In this document: piece by piece, positions 1 through 7,278 of the stretch
How the letters are laid out: each line of letters begins with the position of its first letter
Numbering within the stretch: the stretch's first letter is position 1
Assembly: GCA_022567775.1 (NCBI GenBank)
Contig: JADFGH010000059.1
Coordinates: 1 to 9,625 of the forward strand
From: Pseudomonadota bacterium
Lineage (GTDB): Bacteria; Pseudomonadota; Gammaproteobacteria; Steroidobacterales; Woeseiaceae
Reading direction: 5' to 3'
Length of the DNA stretch: 9,625 nt
The notes under the pieces: model-generated
What the model saw: only the letters and a program-made list of their open reading frames with translations
What the model was told of the DNA's origin: nothing
Database searches by the model: none
Translations under genes and position numbers: made by a program

Positions 1-2
1 GG

Positions 3-1469
3 CTAAACCGGGTCAAGGTTTGGCTTGATGATGATGTCGATGCGGCGGTTCCTGGCACGTCCCGATTCGGTTTCGTTGTTTGCAACCGGGTTGGTTTCGC
101 CGTAGCCGGTCGCAATCAGGCGATAGCTCGGTATCCGCATGGCATTGATCATGTATTGTTGTACGGATTCTGCACGTTTCTGTGACAGCTGCTGATTGGC
201 CACGTCGCCGCCGTAGGAATCCGTATGGCCTTCGATGATAATTTCGCTGCGCGGAAATACATCAATCGCCTTCTCGACCTTGGTAAGCAGGTCAAAGCTG
301 CCCTGGCGAAGCTCGGACTTGCCGCTGTCGAATGAAAGTCCAACCAGTCGCAGGATCACGTTATTGCCCTCACGGAACACGCGCGCGTCGCTGCGGCTGA
401 ACATTTTTTCGACCCGCTCAAACTGCTCTTTGACCCTGGCCTGCGCCTCGAGGCGTTGCACCAGTGCCGCACGCTCCGCGGTAGCGCCACCCAGCCTTTG
501 GTCAAGGGCGCGAATCTCTTCTTCCATATCGGCCATGCGCAGATTGCCGTTTTCAAATTCCTGCTGCAGGCTCTGGACTTCGTGGCGTTGATTTTCGATG
601 TGCGTAACGAGCTCTGCTGTCAGTTCCGCATGACCCTCTGACATGACAGGCACGATGTCAGCAGCGCCTGAAATCATGTTCAGTGGTTCTTCCCATTGCA
701 GCACGAGTTGTTCGACCGTCAGATCTTTGTCACGCACATCCCGGACTACCTCGGAAAGATAAATCGCGTGCTTGGCTTCGTAGTTGGCCTGACGTGCGAG
801 GTTGCGTGGCCGGTCGGTGTCGTAGCGGTTTTCGTTCAGCTCTTTCTCTGCTTCGGCCAGTAACTGCTTTGCCTTGCCGAGCGTAATTGGCGCGTAACGG
901 CCTACACGTGCGCGATCTGCATCGGTGAGCAAGCGGCGCGTCTCAGTCAGATACTGTGCCTTGATCGCGATCAGTTCAGCATCACGATAAAGACTGGTGG
1001 CTGAAATGTCTTTGCGCTTCGCACTCTTCAGATCGCCACGCTCGAGGTAGCGGATCGCCAGACCAAACTCGCGTTGTGCCTTGTCCCAGATCTCCGGTGA
1101 CATATCAGGCGCTTTTGCGTTGGCTGCGTCCTGGCGACTCTTCATTACCTGCGAGAGTACGGTCTTCGCCAACCCGGCGGCGATCGTCGCGGTCCTGAAA
1201 TGATCCTCGGCGCTGCCGGCCTTGTTGCGAACGTATTCGATGTTGCGGCCACGATTGAGCCCGGCGTCTGCGGCTGCGTAGTCCTTGGTGGCGGCACTGT
1301 AGCTGCGCGGTGCCAGCAGACTGGCATTAGCGGCTTCGGCCGCAGCCCGGGCTGCATCTGCTTCCTTGAAGAATGTGTCGTGCAGCTCGTCCTGAGCCAC
1401 GGCGAATCCTGCGCCAAGTACGAAAAGCGCGAGCAGGGGCGATCTGACAAAACTGGGTAGGGAGGCCAT
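3..1469 (-). CDS. OmpA-family outer-membrane/peptidoglycan-binding protein with DUF4398-like N-terminus
   Basis: A 488-residue exported protein. Residues 1-25 form a signal peptide (basic start, hydrophobic LLALFVLGAGFAVA core, likely cleavage after AVA before Gln26). Residues about 30-270 are Ala-rich and helical, with the repeated A-x-x-x-Y/L pattern of DUF4398-type regions. Residues about 283-358 are heptad-like and charged, probably a coiled coil. The C-terminus, about 368-482, is an OmpA-like peptidoglycan-binding domain: LSFDSGKSEL (378-387), EGHTDSYG with Asp417, LSQKRAESV with Arg432, and GRARNRRID near the end. In the family the Asp and Arg hold the meso-diaminopimelate of peptidoglycan, so the role inferred is tethering the outer membrane to the cell wall. 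The ATG at 1467 is preferred because it gives the complete signal peptide; only a weak GGAA lies upstream. It is transcribed away from the neighbouring genes, apparently alone. The OmpA domain is certain; the exact biological role is not known. Confidence 0.93.
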   Translation of the reverse strand: MASLPSFVRSPLLALFVLGAGFAVAQDELHDTFFKEADAARAAAEAANASLLAPRSYSAATKDYAAADAGLNRGRNIEYVRNKAGSAEDHFRTATIAAGLAKTVLSQVMKSRQDAANAKAPDMSPEIWDKAQREFGLAIRYLERGDLKSAKRKDISATSLYRDAELIAIKAQYLTETRRLLTDADRARVGRYAPITLGKAKQLLAEAEKELNENRYDTDRPRNLARQANYEAKHAIYLSEVVRDVRDKDLTVEQLVLQWEEPLNMISGAADIVPVMSEGHAELTAELVTHIENQRHEVQSLQQEFENGNLRMADMEEEIRALDQRLGGATAERAALVQRLEAQARVKEQFERVEKMFSRSDARVFREGNNVILRLVGLSFDSGKSELRQGSFDLLTKVEKAIDVFPRSEIIIEGHTDSYGGDVANQQLSQKRAESVQQYMINAMRIPSYRLIATGYGETNPVANNETESGRARNRRIDIIIKPNLDPV

Positions 1470-1795
1470 TCTGTAGTTCCATTAGTTCAACAAAACAATA
1501 AGTTGCATTCGATTTAAGAGGCGTTCCGCGATATTACATATCCTTGAAGCCCAATTCTGTGGAATGCATCTCTTTATTTACAGCTGCTTATGTCGCAACG
1601 GCTGGATTTTACCCCCGATTTGGCCGCCTCGCGAGTGCGGGCGGTGGGTAACAGGGGCCAGGCGTGTGCCGTGGAGGAGCCAATATTGCCGAAACTTTGT
1701 GACCTGGATCACCATTCTGAGCACCGTTTGGCGCAGCCCGTGAATTTGTGGTGTGGCTCACAGACGCCGGCTAGCCCTGTGGGTAGTCTGAGCCC
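1470..1795. other. Divergent intergenic region, 326 bases
   Basis: No credible gene was found here. The region separates the leftward OmpA-family gene from the rightward small gene at 1796. A rightward open frame begins at 1590, but its second half runs out of frame across the 65-residue gene and its composition is not protein-like. The left part, about 1480-1590, is AT-richer and probably holds the OmpA-gene promoter, although no convincing pair of -35 and -10 boxes was found. The right part carries a CRP-like palindrome at 1698-1713. Confidence 0.6.
1698..1713. promoter_or_regulatory. CRP/Vfr-like binding site
   Basis: TGTGA, six bases, then TCACC: 9 of 10 positions match the CRP consensus TGTGA-N6-TCACA. 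It is centred about 90 bases before the start of the 65-residue gene. CRP-family regulators are widespread in gammaproteobacteria, but a single match in intergenic DNA can occur by chance, and no clear promoter was identified at a suitable distance. Confidence 0.35.
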
Positions 1796-1993
1796 ATGTC
1801 CGCAAAGTACTACACACAGTTCAGGCTCACCGACGTGGAGTACCACGGCGGCAACGAATTCAGCGGCGTGGTTGAACTCAGCCGACCGATGGATCAGAAC
1901 TCTGATATCGCGGACATTGAAGCCGTACTGGCAAAGAATTTCGACCTGCGGCAGAGCACAGTAAAGCTCGTTAGCTGGTCAAGGTTGCACTGA
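1796..1993 (+). CDS. Small hypothetical protein, 65 residues
   Basis: I do not recognise a named family. The composition is that of a real soluble protein: predicted strands around residues 4-12 and 20-28 (YTQFRLTDVEY, FSGVVELSRP), a helix around 37-48 (DIADIEAVLAKNF), then a strand near the end (TVKLVSWSRL). There is no signal peptide, membrane segment or cysteine. The start ATG has only a weak ribosome site (TGAG). The case that it is a gene rests on its balanced amino-acid use and on the strong intrinsic terminator that begins 44 bases after its stop. The overlapping 124-residue frame from 1590 is rich in Ser, Thr, Arg and Trp, as expected of an out-of-frame shadow. It seems to be a single-gene transcript. 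Function is unknown. Confidence 0.7.
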   Translation: MSAKYYTQFRLTDVEYHGGNEFSGVVELSRPMDQNSDIADIEAVLAKNFDLRQSTVKLVSWSRLH

Positions 1994-2036
1994 TACATTT
2001 TTCTTCTGGCGTAAGAAGTACTTTTCCCCCTGATTC

Positions 2037-2063
2037 GCCCGGGCTTAGTCCCGGGCTTTTTTT
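2037..2063 (+). terminator. Rho-independent terminator after the small gene
   Basis: A perfect 7-bp all-GC stem (GCCCGGG 2037-2043, CCCGGGC 2050-2056) with a six-base loop is followed directly by seven T residues (2057-2063). This is a textbook intrinsic terminator for rightward transcription. It separates the small gene from lipA. Confidence 0.9.
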
Positions 2064-2070
2064 GCCTGGA

Positions 2071-2091
2071 TTCTCCTCGATTCGAAGAGAA
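2071..2091. repeat. 21-base imperfect palindrome upstream of lipA
   Basis: The arms TTCTC-x-TCGA and TCGA-x-GAGAA mirror each other around position 2081, with one mismatched pair (2076 against 2086). It lies between the terminator and the lipA start, about 75 bases before the latter, so it could be an operator or a leader hairpin. It has no T-tract and is not itself a terminator. A weak extended -10-like element (TGC followed by CAGAAT, 2131-2139) lies further down, without a good -35. Confidence 0.3.
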
Positions 2092-2166
2092 ACCGTAGGA
2101 GCTCGCCGCATGTATTGTCCCCTTAATTCGTGCCAGAATGCCCCTCTTTGACTCCGTAGTTGGCGC

Positions 2167-3171
2167 ATGACTGACAAGAGCAATCATCTACGCGGCATTC
2201 CGATCGTCCAGACCGGCAGCAAGTACCGGACCGAGCAGGGATTCTCGGCAATCAGGAACGGCGTGAAGACACGCCGCGGTGCCCCCGAAATCCAGTATGG
2301 TGACAAGCCCGGGTGGCTGCGGGCGGCGATGCCCTCAGGCGTCGGATTTTCGGGCGTGCGGCAAGCAGTGCGCGAACATCGGCTGAGCACGGTTTGCGAG
2401 GAAGCGATGTGCCCGAATATCGGCGAGTGCTGGAACAACGGCACCGCGACCATCATGGTGATGGGTTCCGTGTGCACGAGAGCCTGCCGTTTCTGTGCCG
2501 TCGATACGGGCAATCCACGCGGCTGGCTTGATCCCGAAGAGCCACTGAATACCGCGCGTGCCGTCAAGCTCATGAATCTGAACTATGTCGTCATTACCTC
2601 GGTCGATCGTGACGATCTCGATGACGGTGGCGCCGGGCACTACGCGGCCTGTGTCCGGGAAATCAACAAAATGAATCCGAACACCGCGGTTGAGGCGCTT
2701 ACCCCTGACTTCAACGGCGTCATGGCGGATGTCGAAAAAGTCGTGGATTCCGGGCTGGTCGTATTTGCGCAAAACGTCGAAACCGTCAAGCGACTGACGC
2801 ATCCGGTACGTGACCCGCGGGCCGGCTACCGGCAGACCATCGATGTCCTGGCGCATGCGAAACAGCATCGGCCCGATGTGCTCACCAAGACCAGTCTCAT
2901 GCTCGGCCTCGGCGAACGTGACCACGAAATCATGGAAACCCTGCATGATCTTCGCGGTGCTGGCGTCGATATCGTGACGCTCGGCCAGTACCTGCGGCCA
3001 ACGCCGAATCACCTCGCGATCGAGCGCTATGTCACGCCTGACGAATTTGCTGCCTACCGGCAGGAAGGGCTGGAAATAGGTTTCCTCGAAGTTGTTGCGG
3101 GACCGCTGGTACGATCCAGTTACCGCGCAGAACGTGTACTACAAAAAAACAATGTCGGCATCGCTGTCTGA
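2167..3171 (+). CDS. lipA: Lipoyl synthase (radical SAM)
   Basis: LipA inserts two sulfurs into protein-bound octanoyl groups to make the lipoyl cofactor of pyruvate and 2-oxoglutarate dehydrogenases and the glycine cleavage H protein. Both iron-sulfur clusters are visible: the auxiliary cluster ligands Cys77, Cys82 and Cys88 ([12 protein letters not shown]) and the radical-SAM CxxxCxxC at Cys103, Cys107 and Cys110. The RSSY motif (316-319) supplies the serine ligand of the auxiliary cluster. All positions are offset by about nine residues from E. coli LipA, so the length (334 residues against 321) and the ATG start fit, although no clear ribosome site precedes it. The [13 protein letters not shown] stretch and the following NPRGWLD differ from the E. 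coli type (CTRRCPFC), suggesting another LipA clade. lipB is not adjacent. It is followed by sohB after 35 bases, probably cotranscribed. Confidence 0.96.
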   Translation: MTDKSNHLRGIPIVQTGSKYRTEQGFSAIRNGVKTRRGAPEIQYGDKPGWLRAAMPSGVGFSGVRQAVREHRLSTVCEEAMCPNIGECWNNGTATIMVMGSVCTRACRFCAVDTGNPRGWLDPEEPLNTARAVKLMNLNYVVITSVDRDDLDDGGAGHYAACVREINKMNPNTAVEALTPDFNGVMADVEKVVDSGLVVFAQNVETVKRLTHPVRDPRAGYRQTIDVLAHAKQHRPDVLTKTSLMLGLGERDHEIMETLHDLRGAGVDIVTLGQYLRPTPNHLAIERYVTPDEFAAYRQEGLEIGFLEVVAGPLVRSSYRAERVLQKNNVGIAV

Positions 3172-3206
3172 TAGCAGCGGCGCCGCCAATCTTCTAAAGT
3201 GATCTC

Positions 3207-4229
3207 ATGACCGAATTTTTTGTCGAATACGGCCTGTTTCTACTCAAAGCAATTACCATCGTCGCGGCCATTGTTGTCGTTATTGGCACCGCAGCGGCGG
3301 CTGGCAAAAGGGCAAGCCATCACGAGGGTCTCGAAATCGAGAGTCTGAACAAGAAGTATCAGCTGCTTGCCGCCGCGCTGAAACAGGCAGTGATGAAAAA
3401 GGCTGACTGGAAGGCGGAAGTGAAAGCCACGAAAGAACGCGATAAGGCTGAGGCCAAGTCCGGTGAAAAGCGGCCGCGTGCATTTGTCATTGACTTCAAA
3501 GGTGACCTGAAGGCGAGTGCTGTGCCGTCCCTGCGCGAGGAAGTCAGTGCCGTGCTCGAGGTTGCGACAGCCGATGACCAGATCATCGTACGGCTGGAAA
3601 ACCACGGCGGCGTGGTTCACGAACACGGATTGGCGGCATCTCAGCTGGTCCGCATACGCGACAGGGGAATACCGCTGATTGTCGCCGTGGACAAGGTGGC
3701 AGCTAGCGGCGGCTACCTGATGGCCTGTGTTGCCAACAAGATTGTGGCAGCGCCGTTCGCGATCCTGGGTTCAATCGGAGTGATTGCGCAGTTGCCGAAT
3801 TTCAATCGACTGATGGATAGTCACGGTATCGACTTCGAGCAGATCACCGCCGGAAAATACAAAAGAAACGTCACCATCTTCGGCAAGAACACGGATGAAG
3901 ACCGGGCCAGGCTGAAGGAAGAACTCGAGGAAGTGCATGGTCTGTTCAAAGGTGCGGTGAGCAGGTACCGGCCCGACCTGGATCTCGACAAGATCGCGAC
4001 CGGCGAACACTGGTATGGCACGCGTGCCATGGAGCTGGGGCTGGTCGACGAGATCAGGACCAGCGACGAACTGCTCGCCGAACTGGCCAAGGACAGGGAT
4101 CTCTACCGGGTGGCTTACAAGATCAGGCAACCACTGCAGAAACGCCTGATGGCAAACCTCGATGGCGCACTCGACAAAGTGGACAACTTTAACTGGCAGC
4201 GGCGTTTCGAATCGCGCCTGCCCAGGTAG
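3207..4229 (+). CDS. sohB: Inner-membrane serine protease SohB (peptidase S49)
   Basis: A 340-residue protein, close to the roughly 349 of E. coli SohB. One N-terminal membrane segment (about residues 9-32, LFLLKAITIVAAIVVVIGTA) is followed by a charged Lys/Glu-rich linker (34-90, the S49 N-terminal region) and then the protease domain. The nucleophile is Ser167 in VAASGGYLMA; the general base is Lys219 in AGKYKRNVT. The 52-residue spacing matches the Ser/Lys dyad of the SppA/SohB family. The active site is expected on the periplasmic side, cleaving signal peptides or misfolded membrane proteins; the exact substrates of SohB are poorly known. It starts 35 bases after the lipA stop with no strong ribosome site, so the two are likely one transcript. 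No obvious intrinsic terminator follows. Confidence 0.93.
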   Translation: MTEFFVEYGLFLLKAITIVAAIVVVIGTAAAAGKRASHHEGLEIESLNKKYQLLAAALKQAVMKKADWKAEVKATKERDKAEAKSGEKRPRAFVIDFKGDLKASAVPSLREEVSAVLEVATADDQIIVRLENHGGVVHEHGLAASQLVRIRDRGIPLIVAVDKVAASGGYLMACVANKIVAAPFAILGSIGVIAQLPNFNRLMDSHGIDFEQITAGKYKRNVTIFGKNTDEDRARLKEELEEVHGLFKGAVSRYRPDLDLDKIATGEHWYGTRAMELGLVDEIRTSDELLAELAKDRDLYRVAYKIRQPLQKRLMANLDGALDKVDNFNWQRRFESRLPR

Positions 4230-4320
4230 CCCCGGGGAACCCTTAAACCGGACTCCGGTCTGATTCTTAAGACAGTGAAAATCTGCCCTGGCCCTAACGG
4301 CGATCTGCCCCTGAGTCGGC

Positions 4321-4326
4321 TATAAT
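4321..4326 (+). promoter_or_regulatory. Perfect -10 box (TATAAT) upstream of the M48 protease gene
   Basis: TATAAT matches the sigma-70 -10 consensus and lies 26 bases before the M48 start. No good TTGACA-like -35 is found 16-18 bases upstream, so the promoter may need an activator or be weak. The start of transcription would fall near 4333, just before the GGAG ribosome site at 4341-4344. The 123-base gap also holds a short hairpin after sohB (ACCGG at 4247-4251 pairing with CCGGT at 4255-4259) without a T-tract. Confidence 0.4.
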
Positions 4327-4352
4327 TCGCTAATGCATGTGGAGCAACCGAG

Positions 4353-5162
4353 ATGAACTCAATTTACAAATACTTGATTTCAATGTTGTTTTTGGCTGTG
4401 CTGGGTTCAGCGTGTTCAACGACACCGACAGGTCGCGCGCAGCTGACGTTGAAATCGGAAGCCGTTCTTGCGCAGGAAGGCGCCAGGCAGATGGCAATTA
4501 TCCGTGCCCAGGCGCCGCTCGTGCAGGATCGGGCCACCATCGATTTCGTCGCCTGTGTGGCCGACGCAATCGTCGGTTCGCTGGACGGCAAGGCCGCGGA
4601 GATGTACTGGGAGCTGGCGATCGTTAATCAGCCGGATATCAATGCGTTCGTAATGCCCGGCGGCAAGATTGTGGTCAAAGCCGGCATTCTGAGCGTTACG
4701 GAAAATCAGCACCAGTTGGCGGCGGTCATTGGCCACGAGGTTGCCCACGTCACTGCACACCACGCGAACGAACGCGCATCGAGAGGCGAGCTGACCAATT
4801 ACGGCGTCGAAGTGCTTGCCTATATCCTGGGCGGCGGCTACTACAACCAGACGCAGGGCGCCTATAGTGCGCTAGCGACCGCAAGCACACTGGGGCTCTC
4901 CAACCCGTTCAGCCGCATGCAGGAAACCGAGGCAGATGTCATCGGCCTGGAGTACATGGCGCGGGCCGGATTCGACCCGCGTGAGAGCGTCGAGCTGTGG
5001 AAGAACATGAACAAAAAGGCCGAGACGAAGATTCCCGAGTTCATGTCAACGCACCCGTCCGGCGATACGCGAATCGAGTCACTGATCGCCCAGTATCCGA
5101 AGGTGCTTGCGTTGTATAACGAAGCCAAGGCGGCGGGACGCGAGCCGAACTGCTCACTGTAA
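4353..5162 (+). CDS. M48-family zinc metalloprotease lipoprotein (LoiP/BepA-like)
   Basis: A 269-residue exported protease. The N-terminus has a lipoprotein signal ending LGSAC with Cys21 as the lipidated residue; Gly at -3 is less usual but allowed. The zinc site is HEVAH (His128, Glu129, His132), with the third ligand Glu191 in ETEAD (Asp195 also conserved). STHPS (His234) and the GDTR that follows are typical of the family, as is the short Cys-containing C-terminus. M48 lipoproteins of this kind, such as E. coli LoiP, degrade damaged or misassembled outer-membrane proteins at the periplasmic face. A GGAG site lies eight bases before the ATG, and a TATAAT lies upstream. The stop TAA (5160-5162) is in the same reading frame as the methyltransferase that follows. 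Family assignment is firm; the choice among LoiP-like subfamilies is open. Confidence 0.93.
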   Translation: MNSIYKYLISMLFLAVLGSACSTTPTGRAQLTLKSEAVLAQEGARQMAIIRAQAPLVQDRATIDFVACVADAIVGSLDGKAAEMYWELAIVNQPDINAFVMPGGKIVVKAGILSVTENQHQLAAVIGHEVAHVTAHHANERASRGELTNYGVEVLAYILGGGYYNQTQGAYSALATASTLGLSNPFSRMQETEADVIGLEYMARAGFDPRESVELWKNMNKKAETKIPEFMSTHPSGDTRIESLIAQYPKVLALYNEAKAAGREPNCSL

Positions 5163-5180
5163 CCCCCGCATAAAGCCGAT

Positions 5181-5921
5181 ATCAGCTTCAAGGATCATTT
5201 TTCCGGCCACGCCGGCAGCTATGCTGCGCACCGGCCCGGCTATCCTGAATCGCTGTTTGCCTTTCTGGCAACACTTTGTAAGGATCATGAGCTCGCGTGG
5301 GACTGCGCCACCGGCAACGGCCAGGCCGCGCGCTCCCTTACCCCGTTCTTCGAGAACGTCCTGGCAACGGACGCGAGCGACCAGCAGATCGCCTCGGCGG
5401 AGCCACACCCAAAGATAGAATTTCGCGTTGCGCCCGCGGAAGCCTCCGGCATCGATGCCGGCTCGGTTGACCTGATTATCGTTGCACAGGCCTTGCATTG
5501 GTTCGACATCGAGCGTTTCTTCGAAGAGGCATGCCGCGTATTGCGGCCAGGCGGCGTCCTGGCCGTCTGGGCCTATGAACGATGCGTTGTAAGTCCTGAG
5601 TGCACCGAAGTTATCGAGAAAATCTTTGCCGAGGTCGAATCCTGCTGGCCACCGGAGAGAGACATTGTCGAGGGCCATTATCATGACATCACGATGCCGA
5701 TGCCGGAGATTCCTGTCGAACCATTCGAGATGCAGCTCGAATGGACCGTGGATGAAATGCTCGGCTATATGCGGACCTGGTCGGCCACGCAGCGCTATAT
5801 GCAGGCAAATGGCAGCGATCCGGTCGCGCTTTATGAGCAGGAACTTCAGCAAAGATGGGGCGATAAAAAGCGTGACCTGCGCTGGCCATTGACGCTGAAA
5901 ATTTGCCAAAAAGCGACATAG
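5181..5921 (+). CDS. Class I SAM-dependent methyltransferase without a standard start codon
   Basis: The frame from 5163 to 5921 is open and encodes a complete class I methyltransferase of the Methyltransf_11 / yeast Tmt1-Crg1-like type. Counting from the codon at 5181, it begins (I)SFKDHFSGHAGSYAAHRPGYP, the usual opening of this group. Motif I is DCATGNG (41-47), the acidic strand-2 end is Asp64 in LATDAS, then VDLIIVAQALHWFD (97-109) and LRPGGVLAVW (121-130); total length is 246, normal for the family. No ATG, GTG or TTG lies in frame before 5493, and starting there would remove the SAM-binding core. The codon at 5181 is ATC, where relatives have ATG, and only a poor AAAG precedes it. Either ATC is a rare start, or the start has been mutated or misread. 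The substrate is unknown. It lies 18 bases after the M48 stop and 34 before the transpeptidase gene. Confidence 0.8.
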   Translation: MSFKDHFSGHAGSYAAHRPGYPESLFAFLATLCKDHELAWDCATGNGQAARSLTPFFENVLATDASDQQIASAEPHPKIEFRVAPAEASGIDAGSVDLIIVAQALHWFDIERFFEEACRVLRPGGVLAVWAYERCVVSPECTEVIEKIFAEVESCWPPERDIVEGHYHDITMPMPEIPVEPFEMQLEWTVDEMLGYMRTWSATQRYMQANGSDPVALYEQELQQRWGDKKRDLRWPLTLKICQKAT

Positions 5922-5955
5922 AGACTGCCGCGGATTTCTGCGAACATTCGTCACT

Positions 5956-7137
5956 ATGGGCAGCACCGTGAATGACAAATCCTCAATAACGTCAATTGCA
6001 GCGACATTTGCCACGATTGTTGCGCTTGGCGGGTGTACGGCCATTCAGGATTTCCTGGCGCCATTGGGTCCTGGCCAGCAAAAAGAGCAGTTGGAGCCCG
6101 TCGCTGAACAGCAACGACTGGAGCCCATCAACCGCAATTTCTTCATGCTCGATTCACCGGACCAGTCGGTGATCGGCGAACCGCAAATCGTCTACACGAA
6201 AGAAGAGAACACATTCTCGGACCTGGCGCGCGAGTACGGGCTCGGCTATGACGAAATCGTCGCCGCAAATCCGGGCATCGATCCGTGGCTGCCTGGCGAT
6301 GAAACTCCGGTGCTATTGCCAACTCAGTACGTGCTGCCGGATGTGCCGCGACGCGGGCTGATTCTGAACATCGCGTCGAAGCGCCTCTTTTACTTCCCGG
6401 AAGTTGCCGCAGGCGATCCGGTCCACGTACTGACGTATCCGATCGGTATCGGTCGCGTTGGCTGGGAAACGCCGTTGGGTGAGACCAAAGTTGTCTCAAA
6501 AGCACGCGACCCGGTGTGGTATGTGCCGGCTTCGGTGCGCCGCGAAAACGCCGAATTGGGATACCCGCTGCCGGCGGTCGTGCCGCCGGGTCCGGATAAT
6601 CCGCTCGGCCATTTCGTACTGAAACTGGACATGCCCGGCTACCTGATTCACGGCACCAACCAGCCTTACGGTGTCGGCATGCGGGTCAGTCACGGCTGCA
6701 TCCGGCTCTATCCGGAAAATATCGAGCCGCTTTACAACATGGTCGGCATCGGTGAGCCAGTGATGATCATTAACGAACCGTATCTCGCCGGCTGGCGTGA
6801 TGGCGAACTGTACTTCGAGAGTCACGCACCGCTCGAGGATGACGAGATCACTCCCGAAGAGCGCATGCAGGAAATTTTTGATCGCACTCGCGCTACCTCG
6901 GGCGCATTCATCGAGCAGGCAGAACAGGATCACGCTCATGCAATCGCGGGTAATGCACGCGGTGTGCCCGTACGGGTGCTGATGGCCGATGCCGGTGAAG
7001 TCATGCATCGTGCGCGGGTCGTTCGCAATACGGTGGAACCGGATCCGAACATGCCGACCATCGAGGAAGTGCGTGCACTTCTCGACGAAGCACTCGAATC
7101 AGAAGAGTCTTTGGCGTTAATCGCAATCGATGAATGA
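5956..7137 (+). CDS. L,D-transpeptidase lipoprotein (YkuD domain) with LysM-like segment
   Basis: A 393-residue ErfK/YbiS/YcfS-type enzyme. The signal peptide ends VALGGC, a good lipobox, so Cys27 is likely lipidated. Residues about 76-127 resemble a LysM peptidoglycan-binding unit (VYTKEENTFSDLAREYGLGYDEIVAANPGID, ending in LLPTQYVLP). The YkuD catalytic domain, about 134-274, carries IHGT (His232) and SHGCIRL with catalytic Cys248. Such enzymes form 3-3 peptidoglycan cross-links or attach lipoproteins to diaminopimelate. About 115 residues follow the catalytic domain, acidic near the end, making it longer than the E. coli paralogues (about 306-334). The ATG at 5956 has no clear ribosome site; a GTG at 5968 would also keep the signal peptide. 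It is the last gene of the rightward run and faces the PLP enzyme gene. Confidence 0.93.
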   Translation: MGSTVNDKSSITSIAATFATIVALGGCTAIQDFLAPLGPGQQKEQLEPVAEQQRLEPINRNFFMLDSPDQSVIGEPQIVYTKEENTFSDLAREYGLGYDEIVAANPGIDPWLPGDETPVLLPTQYVLPDVPRRGLILNIASKRLFYFPEVAAGDPVHVLTYPIGIGRVGWETPLGETKVVSKARDPVWYVPASVRRENAELGYPLPAVVPPGPDNPLGHFVLKLDMPGYLIHGTNQPYGVGMRVSHGCIRLYPENIEPLYNMVGIGEPVMIINEPYLAGWRDGELYFESHAPLEDDEITPEERMQEIFDRTRATSGAFIEQAEQDHAHAIAGNARGVPVRVLMADAGEVMHRARVVRNTVEPDPNMPTIEEVRALLDEALESEESLALIAIDE

Positions 7138-7278
7138 ATGGCTAGCCCACCATGCTCGGGGAAACCGATCGCAAGACGCGGGAATCGGAGCCAGCGGAGG
7201 GCGAATCTGCGCGTCGTGCAGGGGGAAATGACAAACCGTAACAACAGAAGCCGGACAAAGATTCCGACTGAAACAGAC
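7138..7278. other. Convergent intergenic gap, 141 bases
   Basis: This gap lies between the ends of the transpeptidase and PLP-enzyme genes. It holds an interrupted hairpin (CCGAT then CGC at 7165-7172, pairing with GCG at 7178-7180 and ATCGG at 7184-7188), with no T-tract on either strand. No intrinsic terminator is convincing, so termination may depend on Rho. Confidence 0.4.

Noticed and set aside
1590..1964. 124-residue plus-strand open frame
   Set aside because: It overlaps the 65-residue gene in another frame, has Ser/Thr/Arg/Trp-rich shadow composition and no family features.
2335..3012. 225-residue minus-strand open frame
   Set aside because: It is antisense to lipA, whose cysteine motifs are unambiguous.
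4247..4259. Hairpin after sohB as an intrinsic terminator
   Set aside because: The stem is only five base pairs and no T-tract follows.
5493..5921. 142-residue methyltransferase starting at TTG 5493
   Set aside because: The same frame upstream encodes the family's conserved N-terminus and SAM-binding motif I, so the short version would be a truncated artefact.
5154..6044. 296-residue open frame on the minus strand
   Set aside because: It lies wholly antisense to the methyltransferase and the start of the transpeptidase, both of which have clear motifs; it shows no recognisable domain and is a shadow of high-GC coding sequence.
7165..7188. Hairpin between convergent genes as a terminator
   Set aside because: The stem is broken by a three-base bulge and has no T-tract on either strand.
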